Shown in pieces: positions 1-5,013 of a stretch of 5,013 nt of DNA. The DNA lies in NCBI GenBank assembly GCA_020058405.1, contig JAGVEE010000343.1, positions 1-5,013 on the forward strand, read 5' to 3'. Position 1 is the stretch's first letter; the number at the start of each line of letters is the position of its first letter. The stretch is from Sphingobacteriales bacterium (GTDB lineage Bacteria; Bacteroidota; Bacteroidia; Sphingobacteriales; Sphingobacteriaceae). Position numbers and translations under genes: made by a program. The notes under the pieces were generated by a model. That model was not told where the DNA came from and did no database searches. It saw nothing but the letters and a program-made list of their open reading frames with translations.

Positions 1-702
1 TAATGGTTTAATGGTATGTATATTTATTATTTCTGCGCTAATGCCCATTTCAGCTAATTGCTGTCCTGCTTCTATTGCTTTCCAAACTAAATGCCCGGTT
101 GCAAATATGCTCACATCTTTTCCTTCATTTAAATGCACCGCTTTACCAATCTGAAAATCCTGGTCTGCTGGTGTAAAATTTGGAACTGCTGGTCTACCGA
201 AACGTAAGTAAACGGGTCCGTTGTATTTTGCAATAGCAATGGTTGCCGCCTTGGTTTGGTTATAATCACATGGATTAATTACTACCATGTTGGGTAGCAT
301 TTTCATTAATCCAATGTCTTCTAATATTTGATGGGTTGCACCGTCTTCACCTAAAGTTAAACCCGCATGCGATGCACAAATTTTTACATTTTTTTGTGAG
401 TAAGCTACCGACTGGCGAATTTGATCGTACACACGGCCCGTAGAGAAATTGGCGAAGGTACCTGTAAATGGTATTTTACCACCAATAGTCATACCAGCTG
501 CTAAACCAATCATGTTTGCTTCTGCAATACCCACTTGAAAAAATCTATCTGGGTTTTCTTTTGCAAAGGCATCCATTTTTAATGATCCAGTTAAATCGGC
601 ACATAAAGCCACAACCTCTGGGTTTGTTTTTCCTAATTCTGCTAATCCTGCGCCAAATCCTGAGCGGGTGTCTTTTTTCTCTGTGTAAGTATACTGTTTC
701 AT
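1..702 (-). CDS. Transketolase C-terminal subunit, partial (3' end lies beyond the left edge)
   Basis: This is the pyrimidine-binding and C-terminal half of a split transketolase, which transfers two-carbon ketol units in the non-oxidative pentose phosphate pathway in the cytoplasm. The 234 codons present start at an ATG (MKQYTYTEKKDTRSGFG) and run open to the window edge; family members are usually a little over 300 residues, so roughly the last quarter is missing. Visible hallmarks are CADLTGS (34-40), VGIAEANM (57-64) with E61 as the probable catalytic glutamate that activates thiamine diphosphate, and SHAG followed by GEDGATHQ, which is typical of the family. The visible end reads NIHTIKPL, also a transketolase C-domain motif. 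Its partner subunit is encoded at 3531-4373, separated from it by two VWA genes instead of being adjacent. The 53-bp upstream gap holds a promoter-like box, so it may be transcribed separately. A related E1-type dehydrogenase beta subunit is less likely given the partner gene. Confidence 0.93.
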   Translation of the reverse strand, partial: MKQYTYTEKKDTRSGFGAGLAELGKTNPEVVALCADLTGSLKMDAFAKENPDRFFQVGIAEANMIGLAAGMTIGGKIPFTGTFANFSTGRVYDQIRQSVAYSQKNVKICASHAGLTLGEDGATHQILEDIGLMKMLPNMVVINPCDYNQTKAATIAIAKYNGPVYLRFGRPAVPNFTPADQDFQIGKAVHLNEGKDVSIFATGHLVWKAIEAGQQLAEMGISAEIINIHTIKPL

Positions 703-731
703 TGTATTGGTGTTAGGGGTTTATGATGGTG

Positions 732-739
732 CAAATATA
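732..739 (-). promoter_or_regulatory. Candidate Bacteroidota -7 box for the transketolase C-subunit gene
   Basis: On the minus strand this reads TATATTTG, an exact match to the Bacteroidota sigma-ABfr -7 consensus TAnnTTTG. It sits in the 53-bp gap between the second VWA gene and the transketolase C-subunit ATG at 702, which would give a leader of roughly 20-25 nt. The matching -33 element is weak: only a T-run (CTTT or TTTT, not TTTG) lies 18-19 bases upstream, inside the end of the VWA gene. The box is seen directly; promoter activity is inferred. Confidence 0.45.
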
Positions 740-755
740 AGTGTTCTAGTATTAA

Positions 756-2129
756 TTAAAAGCGTATAGAATATGAACTTCCTGAACTAATTTGAAAACG
801 TTCGGATCTGGTACTCATGGTTTTTTTAGAACCTTTGTTTTTATACACTAAATGGTAAATCCCGGGTTGTAAGGTAATGGTTTCGGTAACTGTATTTCCA
901 TTTATCTCACACACAAACTCTAATTCTTGGCCTCTTTCAACGTAAATACTACCAAATACAGGTACTGCATTGGTGTTTAATATAGTTAGCAAACCCGGTG
1001 CAGGTATTTTAATGCTAGTGGTTTCGCTTTGTTTTATTTTTAAGTTTGATATGCTAATGCGTGGTAAAGTCAGAATTTCTATGTCGTAGGTTCCTGTTAA
1101 GTATTTTCTTTTCTGATTAATATCTAACTTATCAATAATCTCTTCTTCGTTATTTTTTTTGATGATGCTGCTAAGCTCTTTGTAAGTGCTTAATCCTTCT
1201 GTTTGTATAATTAAATCTCCTTGTGCGGCATCAACATTTACAACAGTATGTTTATTGGGTAATACCTTTATATCATTTTTATAAATAGGAGGAATGGTAT
1301 GCACTACCATATCATACACATTAACTGGGTCGAGTTGCAAAGTATCCGGGTTACCACGTGCATTTAAAGTATGTATAAAATTATAACGCAATATTCCTGC
1401 ACTCTTATCATAAAAGCTAATGGGTACATTAGATTCGGTTGGTTTGCCACTTTCATCTAATAAATTAATTTGCGAAGTACTGCTGTTAAGAACCGTATTC
1501 ATTACACTTTTCAACGATTTTTTAAACCCGATTTCATCTTGAGCATCGTCATACCTCCCTACACATTCAAAAGTGAGGGCTGCTTCTTTTGTTAATCCTA
1601 AGCCAATTATAAAAGGTTGTAAAAATATTCCTTTGGCTTGTAATTTTTTAGAAATTTCACAGGCATTTCCATCACAAGATTCTATACCATCAGTAATTAA
1701 AATTAAAATATTTCTATATCCTTCACCACTATACACAAAATCGTTTGCACTTTGTTCTAAAGCATAGGCAATAGGAGTAATGCCATTGGCTTTTAAATTA
1801 GTTAGTTTTAATTTGATGGTAGAGGCATTGTTTGCACGTATTGGTGCTTCGAGCTTAGTGTCTTTACAGTCGTTTGCATTTAAAGGAGACATGCTGCCAA
1901 AAACTCTTAAACCCATTTCTAAGTTTGGAATTTTTTGTAATGAATCTACCAAGCCAGAAATAATTGTTTTGGATGCGCGAAATCTATTTCCATTTCCCCA
2001 AGTATTTGTCATGCTCCCCGATGCATCTAATACAAATAGAATACGAGTTTTTACAACAGGTTTAATAGCAGTTTGTGCTTGCGAAAAGTGGCAGCTAAAT
2101 AAAAATAATATGAGCAATACTTTTTTCAT
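756..2129 (-). CDS. Secreted VWA-domain protein, second copy of a tandem pair
   Basis: A 457-residue exported protein of unknown specific function. An N-terminal signal (MKKVLLILFLFSCHFSQAQ) is followed at about 29-200 by a von Willebrand factor A domain with a complete metal-binding MIDAS: D35, S37 and S39 in DASGS, T118 in GITP, and D147 in ITDG. C88, C152, C157 and C189 are shared with the upstream paralogue and could form disulfides, fitting a periplasmic or surface location. Residues from about 215 to 457 look beta-rich, with a GTYDIEIL segment and a final LQPGIYHLVYK strand resembling PEGA-type domains. LFSC at 10-13 could be an imperfect lipobox; otherwise cleavage near SQA is likely. 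The ATG lies one base after the stop of the preceding VWA gene, so translational coupling is likely. VWA domains of this type usually bind protein ligands. No enzyme motif is seen. Confidence 0.85.
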   Translation of the reverse strand: MKKVLLILFLFSCHFSQAQTAIKPVVKTRILFVLDASGSMTNTWGNGNRFRASKTIISGLVDSLQKIPNLEMGLRVFGSMSPLNANDCKDTKLEAPIRANNASTIKLKLTNLKANGITPIAYALEQSANDFVYSGEGYRNILILITDGIESCDGNACEISKKLQAKGIFLQPFIIGLGLTKEAALTFECVGRYDDAQDEIGFKKSLKSVMNTVLNSSTSQINLLDESGKPTESNVPISFYDKSAGILRYNFIHTLNARGNPDTLQLDPVNVYDMVVHTIPPIYKNDIKVLPNKHTVVNVDAAQGDLIIQTEGLSTYKELSSIIKKNNEEEIIDKLDINQKRKYLTGTYDIEILTLPRISISNLKIKQSETTSIKIPAPGLLTILNTNAVPVFGSIYVERGQELEFVCEINGNTVTETITLQPGIYHLVYKNKGSKKTMSTRSERFQISSGSSYSIRF

Positions 2130-2130
2130 A

Positions 2131-3519
2131 TTAAAAATTGATGGTGCTAGAAATTCCTGATATAATACTTACTTTTTTACTAATACTCGCCTTGCTAGTA
2201 GTACTTGCTTTCGTTCTAAAAATAAGCTCGTAGTTACCAGGTTGTAATGATATGCTTTCTTTGCCAGGCCCCGAATCCATTGAATAAACTCGTTCTAGCT
2301 GATTTTTTGCATCGCGTTTGTAAATGTATAAATATCCGGCTTGTTTATTAATTTGTAACATGCCCGGGTTTGTTACGCTTATTGTTTTAGTTTGCGATTG
2401 TAAAATTTCTACATCCTTTATAATAGTTAAGGGTGTAGTTAATACTTCAATAGTATAAGTTCCAGTAATGTAATTAATGCTGGTATTTAAATCTTGCACA
2501 TTAATTATTTTACCATTTTGTTTTACAATACATTTTATGTTTTTAGCCTTCGTATTGCCAATCATACTTAATTTTAAAATTCCTTGCGGCGTTTCTAGAG
2601 CTTTAACGGTGTGTTTACCTTGGGTAAGTTCCACATCTGTTAAGGTTTTAGAAGGAATCGTATGCACTTTTACTTTATACTTTATACTAGGTTCTAAGTA
2701 CAAAGTATCTGGTTGTTTAAAGGCATTTAAAGTGTGATAGAAATTATTTTTTAAATCGCCATTGTTTTGATTGAAAAAGCTCATTACCACATTTGTTTCT
2801 GTGGGTTTTTCATTAACGTTTAATAAATTTATTTGCAAACTAGTAGGGTTCATCATGGTGCTAATTACCACGTTTGCAATACCCGCTTCTGATTGTTTAT
2901 CACTTTCTTGAATATCGAAAATCTGACCGACACATTCAAATTGTTTACGTTGTTCTGGTGTTAAGCCAAGGCCTACAATATATGGGCGCAAATAAATTCC
3001 GGAGTTCTGTAACTTTGCACTGGCAACGCATGCATCGCCTTCGCAATTTTCAAATCCATCAGAAATTAAAATAATTACAGAGCGTTGTTCTTGTTTGGTT
3101 AAGGGAAAATCGTTTACAGATTGTTCTAATGCAAGTGCAATAGGCGAGTACCCTTTCGGGTTTATTTTTTGTAATGTTGTACTAAGTGTAGAGCTGTTTT
3201 TTATTGTAAAAGGAATTTCGAGTTTGGTGTCTTTACAATCTACCAAACTTTTATCTTTTTGATGTCCGAATACACGTACAGCATACGGTATATTTTCGCG
3301 AGTTAAACTATCGGCTAAATGAGTAAGTATTAATTTAGCCATTTCCATTTTAGTGCTTTCTTTCCATTTGCCATTCATGCTACCAGATGCATCGAGTATA
3401 AACAATACACGAGTTGGTTTTTGTGCACGATTTTGAGCAATAGCATTGCTTGCAATTAAAAATAGAATTGCTGCTAAGGCTATGGTTTTATATAAATGTT
3501 GATGGATTTTTAAAATCAA
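2131..3519 (-). CDS. Secreted VWA-domain protein, first copy of a tandem pair, non-ATG start
   Basis: A 462-residue exported protein homologous over its full length to the gene that follows. A signal peptide with a hydrophobic core at about 12-24 ends in SNAIAQ, with probable signal peptidase I cleavage after AIA and no lipobox cysteine. The VWA domain spans about 36-205, with MIDAS residues D43, S45 and S47 (DASGS), S125 in place of threonine, and D154 (ISDG). C95, C159, C164 and C196 match the cysteines of the paralogue. The C-terminal half shares HTLNA, VHTIP, GTYTIEVL and LQPGNYELIF with it. The start is TTG at 3519, or ATT one codon earlier; an in-frame TAG lies just before those and the first ATG is codon 48, inside the VWA core. 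The gene begins 11 bp after the transketolase N-subunit stop, so it is probably in the same operon. Its ligand and role are unknown. Confidence 0.85.
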   Translation of the reverse strand: MILKIHQHLYKTIALAAILFLIASNAIAQNRAQKPTRVLFILDASGSMNGKWKESTKMEMAKLILTHLADSLTRENIPYAVRVFGHQKDKSLVDCKDTKLEIPFTIKNSSTLSTTLQKINPKGYSPIALALEQSVNDFPLTKQEQRSVIILISDGFENCEGDACVASAKLQNSGIYLRPYIVGLGLTPEQRKQFECVGQIFDIQESDKQSEAGIANVVISTMMNPTSLQINLLNVNEKPTETNVVMSFFNQNNGDLKNNFYHTLNAFKQPDTLYLEPSIKYKVKVHTIPSKTLTDVELTQGKHTVKALETPQGILKLSMIGNTKAKNIKCIVKQNGKIINVQDLNTSINYITGTYTIEVLTTPLTIIKDVEILQSQTKTISVTNPGMLQINKQAGYLYIYKRDAKNQLERVYSMDSGPGKESISLQPGNYELIFRTKASTTSKASISKKVSIISGISSTINF

Positions 3520-3530
3520 AATCTAATAGA

Positions 3531-4373
3531 TTAATAATCGCCTATGCTTTCTTCTAATTGAGCAAGGGCAGAAGCTAATTGCTCATTGTTTGGAGCAATA
3601 CCATGCCATTTGTGTGATCCCATCATAAAATCAACACCAGCACCCATTTCAGTTTTCATTAAAATTAATACGGGTTTACCTTTGCCAGTATGTTGTTTAG
3701 CTATATTAATGGTATCTATTACATTTTGCATATTATTTCCATTCATCTCTAATACATCCCATCCAAACGCAATCCACTTGCCTTTAATATCGCCAAGCGA
3801 CATTACTTGTTCTGTAGAACCATCAATTTGTTGACCGTTAAGGTCGATGGTAGAAATAATATTATCTATTTTATGGTGAGCAGCGTACATCGCCGCTTCC
3901 CAAATCTGACCTTCTTGTAATTCACCATCGCCATGCAAGGTATATACTAGGCAATTATCGTTGTTTAGCTTTTTTACTTGTGCAGCACCTAATGCAACCG
4001 ATAAGCCTTGGCCTAATGAACCAGAGGCAATACGCACACCAGGTAAATGTTCTGCAGTGGTAGGGTGACCTTGAAGTCTTGTATCTATTTTACGGAAGCT
4101 AGCCAATTCTGCTACAGGGAAATAACCGCTACGTGCCAATACAGAATACCAAACCGGAGAGATATGACCGTTAGAAAGGAAGAACAAATCTTCATTTTTC
4201 CCATCCATATTAAAGCTTTTGTCGTGTTTCATTACTTCAAAATAAAGAGCGGTAATAAAATCAGCACAACCTAAAGATCCACCTGGGTGACCAGATTGGC
4301 AGGCATGTACCATACGAACAATGTCTCTTCTAACTTGTGAAGCTGTTTTTTCTAATTCTGTAATAGTTGACAT
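3531..4373 (-). CDS. Transketolase N-terminal (thiamine diphosphate-binding) subunit
   Basis: The N-terminal half of a split transketolase, complete at 280 residues, which is the usual length for this subunit. It binds the diphosphate of thiamine diphosphate through Mg2+, and with the C-terminal subunit forms the cytoplasmic enzyme linking pentose phosphates to glycolytic intermediates. Visible motifs are SGHPGGSLG (27-35, with H29), LSNGH (66-70), QGHP (101-104, with H103), GSLGQGLS (118-125), and the cofactor motif GDGELQEG starting at 148 and ending at N179 in IDLNGQQIDG. The ATG at 4373 gives a normal family start (MSTITELEKTASQVRRDI). A promoter-like box and an 8-bp repeat array lie just upstream, so this is probably the first gene of the operon. 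The next gene, 11 bp downstream, is a VWA protein and not the expected C-subunit. Confidence 0.95.
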   Translation of the reverse strand: MSTITELEKTASQVRRDIVRMVHACQSGHPGGSLGCADFITALYFEVMKHDKSFNMDGKNEDLFFLSNGHISPVWYSVLARSGYFPVAELASFRKIDTRLQGHPTTAEHLPGVRIASGSLGQGLSVALGAAQVKKLNNDNCLVYTLHGDGELQEGQIWEAAMYAAHHKIDNIISTIDLNGQQIDGSTEQVMSLGDIKGKWIAFGWDVLEMNGNNMQNVIDTINIAKQHTGKGKPVLILMKTEMGAGVDFMMGSHKWHGIAPNNEQLASALAQLEESIGDY

Positions 4374-4390
4374 AAAGCTTAATTTGAACC

Positions 4391-4421
4391 CAAAAGTAGT
4401 TCAAATTTTCGAAGTTTCGAA
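4391..4421 (-). promoter_or_regulatory. Candidate promoter of the transketolase N-subunit / VWA operon
   Basis: The minus strand has TACTTTTG at 4398-4391, an exact match to the Bacteroidota -7 consensus TAnnTTTG. Exactly 19 bases upstream lies TTCG (4421-4418), one mismatch from the -33 element TTTG, and this TTCG belongs to the octamer repeat array. The transcript would start around 4384 with a leader of about 10 nt before the ATG at 4373. The array would then lie in and upstream of the promoter, not in the mRNA. The -7 match is seen directly; function is inferred. Confidence 0.5.
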
Positions 4422-4480
4422 TTCTCGAAGATTCGAAACTACGAATTTTTGAAACTTCGAATTTTCGAATCTTCGAAAAA
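4401..4480. repeat. 8-bp-period array of TTCGAA palindromes
   Basis: TCGAA-like pentamers recur at exactly 8-bp spacing, starting at 4409, 4417, 4425, 4433, 4441, 4449, 4457, 4465 and 4473. Units five and six are degenerate (ACGAA, TTGAA), and a further degenerate TCAAA lies in phase at 4401. Six units are exact TTCGAA, at 4408, 4416, 4432, 4456, 4464 and 4472. The 3-base spacers vary, though their last base is mostly T. Because the core is palindromic, the array also forms an imperfect inverted repeat (4407-4440 against 4447-4480, 27 of 34 positions complementary). A period of 8 rules out coding repetition. It sits directly upstream of, and overlaps, the candidate transketolase promoter. Confidence 0.9.
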
Positions 4481-4546
4481 GGTGTAACATTTTGCAAAAA
4501 GCAGCGTTAAAGAAGGAAAAGGTAATTTAATTTAGTTTAGTTAGGT

Positions 4547-4581
4547 AAAAAGAGCTTCGAGAAATCGGGGCTCTTTTTTTT
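4547..4581 (+). terminator. Intrinsic terminator-type hairpin, plus-strand orientation
   Basis: The stem 4547-4560 pairs with 4565-4578 over 14 positions, with a GAAA tetraloop at 4561-4564 and a T-run at 4574-4581 that overlaps the base of the stem. Two of the pairs (4556-4569 and 4557-4568) are U-G wobbles that exist only in plus-strand RNA. The GNRA loop also exists only on that strand, where the minus strand would have UUUC. This favours plus-strand function. The outer A/T part could act weakly in the other direction. No plus-strand gene precedes it in this window. Confidence 0.7.
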
Positions 4582-4615
4582 GTTGAGTGTTGTGAGCCTA
4601 GTCAGGTTATGAAAG

Positions 4616-4785
4616 CCCCTCAACTACGCTTTCCCGTACTTACGGGATTCGGGGACCACGCATATAGTTTCGAGGGAAGAAAAAAAGGAAAAAAGAGATT
4701 GCTGAAGGCAATCTCTTTTTTCCTTTTTTTCTCTTTTTTTTGTGAATTCCGAGGTCCCCGAACGCAGCGAAGCGTAGTTGAGGGG
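4616..4785. repeat. Nested 170-bp inverted repeat (possible REP/MITE-like element)
   Basis: There are three concentric arm pairs. The outer arms, 4616-4631 and 4770-4785, are a perfect 16-bp match (CCCCTCAACTACGCTT and its complement). The middle arms, 4648-4657 and 4753-4762, match over 10 bp (TTCGGGGACC). The inner arms, 4678-4702 and 4708-4732, match perfectly over 25 bp with a TGAAG loop. The left side between the outer and middle arms holds a small palindrome of its own, CCCGTA-CT-TACGGG (4633-4646), and the right side holds CGC-A-GCG (4763-4769). The region has no coding character. The layout suggests a mobile or extragenic palindromic repeat. The GTAG beside the GAGGGG end recalls the GTRG motif of REP elements mobilised by RAYT transposases, but that link is only a guess. 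Confidence 0.85.
4678..4741 (+). terminator. Inner 25-bp hairpin followed by a T8 tract
   Basis: This is the core of the nested inverted repeat. A perfect 25-bp stem (4678-4702 with 4708-4732), a 5-nt loop, and then a run of eight T at 4734-4741 on the plus strand give the form of an intrinsic terminator. The stem is mainly A-tract against T-tract with a few G/C pairs, and the minus strand could form the same stem. It may stop transcription entering or leaving the adjacent IS. Whether it terminates transcription or is just part of a repeat cannot be decided from one copy. Confidence 0.5.
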
Positions 4786-4831
4786 TGGTGAAAATATGCA
4801 AACTTTTTCCTGTATTTTTTTAAAGGCATTC

Positions 4832-5013
4832 TGTCTTGTCCTAAAATAGGTTTACACAAAACTTAAATAAATGGACAAACAAAAAAATGAACTAATTAGA
4901 ACAGGCAGATCGATTAGTTGGGAAGAAAGAGAAACGATAGTGAAAGTATATTTAGCTGGAGGCTATACTAAACAGCAAATCTGGAAGATGTATACTGGTG
5001 GAGATGAAGAGCA
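4832..5013 (+). mobile_element. Probable left end of an insertion sequence (IS3-family-like), truncated by the window
   Basis: The segment beginning TGTCTTGTCCTAAAATAGG resembles the TG-starting terminal inverted repeats of IS3-type elements and carries an internal CCTA-AAA-TAGG palindrome (4840-4850). It lies 39 bp before the start codon of a transposase-like frame. The right end, the second terminal repeat and any target-site duplication are outside the window, so the exact boundary is inferred from one end only. Confidence 0.5.
4871..5013 (+). CDS. Probable transposase (OrfA-like, helix-turn-helix), N-terminal fragment
   Basis: An open frame of 47 codons begins at ATG 4871, directly after an in-frame TAA, and runs off the right edge. 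The peptide starts MDKQKNELIRTGRSISWEER and continues through VKVYLAGGYTKQQIWKMYTGGDEE. The pattern of a basic N-terminus, a helix containing YLAGGYTKQQIW (28-38) that suits a helix-turn-helix turn, and then YTGGDEE resembles the DNA-binding first protein of Bacteroidota IS3-like transposases as I remember them. It reads away from the transketolase operon, and the short leader contains the proposed IS terminus. A chromosomal DNA-binding protein is the main alternative. The catalytic part, if any, lies outside the window. Confidence 0.6.
   Translation, partial: MDKQKNELIRTGRSISWEERETIVKVYLAGGYTKQQIWKMYTGGDEE

Larger units (their letters stand above)
4374..4870. other. Structured intergenic region between the transketolase operon and the IS end
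   Basis: About 500 bp without a credible gene. It separates the minus-strand operon from the plus-strand transposase start. It contains a promoter-like box, an octamer array, a terminator-type hairpin and a nested inverted repeat, each listed separately. In the remaining pieces (4482-4546, 4582-4615 and 4786-4831) I see only AT-rich sequence, including short TTTAG-like repeats around 4527-4545. Short open frames here cross the palindromes, encode low-complexity lysine- or phenylalanine-rich peptides, and are not supported. Confidence 0.7.

Noticed and set aside
1780..2160. Plus-strand 126-codon open frame opposite the second VWA gene
   Set aside because: It is antisense to the strongly supported VWA domain and has no recognisable family features. 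It is a frame shadow, as are the shorter plus-strand frames opposite the VWA and transketolase genes.
756..3519. VWA pair as part of a VWA/MoxR-ATPase or toxin-defence system
   Set aside because: No MoxR-type ATPase, TerD-like or nuclease gene is in the window, and both proteins carry export signals, which argues against cytoplasmic defence modules.
4374..4390. TTAATTTG at 4379-4386 as a plus-strand promoter for a small RNA
   Set aside because: The second base of the consensus is wrong and no TTTG is found about 19 bases upstream.
4401..4480. CRISPR array
   Set aside because: The units are 8 bp with 3-base spacers, far below CRISPR repeat and spacer sizes, and no cas gene is present.
4847..4854. 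TAGGTTTA as a promoter box for the transposase
   Set aside because: It has one mismatch at the final position of TAnnTTTG, no suitably spaced -33 element, and lies in the probable IS terminus. It is too weak to list.
4620..4859. Minus-strand 79-codon open frame (and an overlapping plus-strand 60-codon frame, 4609-4791)
   Set aside because: Both run straight through the nested inverted repeat. Their lysine/phenylalanine runs simply translate the A- and T-tracts, and no recognisable domain or start context supports them.

Overview
The window looks like a piece of a Bacteroidota (Bacteroidetes) chromosome. The DNA is AT-rich, no start codon has an obvious Shine-Dalgarno sequence, two upstream regions carry exact matches to the Bacteroidota -7 box (TAnnTTTG), and transketolase is encoded as two separate subunit genes. 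I cannot name the genus from the sequence.

Positions 1-4373 form one block read on the minus strand. In transcription order it holds the transketolase N-terminal (TPP-binding) subunit (4373-3531), two paralogous secreted von Willebrand factor A (VWA) proteins (3519-2131 and 2129-756), and the transketolase C-terminal subunit (702 to beyond the left edge). The first three genes are separated by only 11 bp and 1 bp. A 53-bp gap before the fourth gene contains its own possible promoter. The two transketolase subunits should form one enzyme with a shared active site, so placing an exported VWA gene pair between them is the most unusual gene-level feature. The first VWA gene has no possible ATG start and must begin at TTG or ATT.

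Positions 4374-4870 (about 500 bp) contain no convincing gene but are rich in structure. Directly upstream of the transketolase gene is a -7 promoter match, followed by a strict 8-bp-period array of TTCGAA-like palindromes. Next comes a plus-strand terminator-type hairpin with a GAAA loop and a U8 tract, although no plus-strand gene precedes it. Then there is a 170-bp nested inverted repeat with a perfect 25-bp inner stem.

The right end (from about 4832) looks like the left end of an insertion sequence. It has a TG-starting terminus and the first 47 codons of a probable transposase (OrfA-like) reading rightwards out of the window.

The best candidates for something undescribed are the tkt-VWA-VWA-tkt arrangement, the octamer array at the promoter, and the orphan terminator plus nested palindrome. 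None of them proves a new system on its own.
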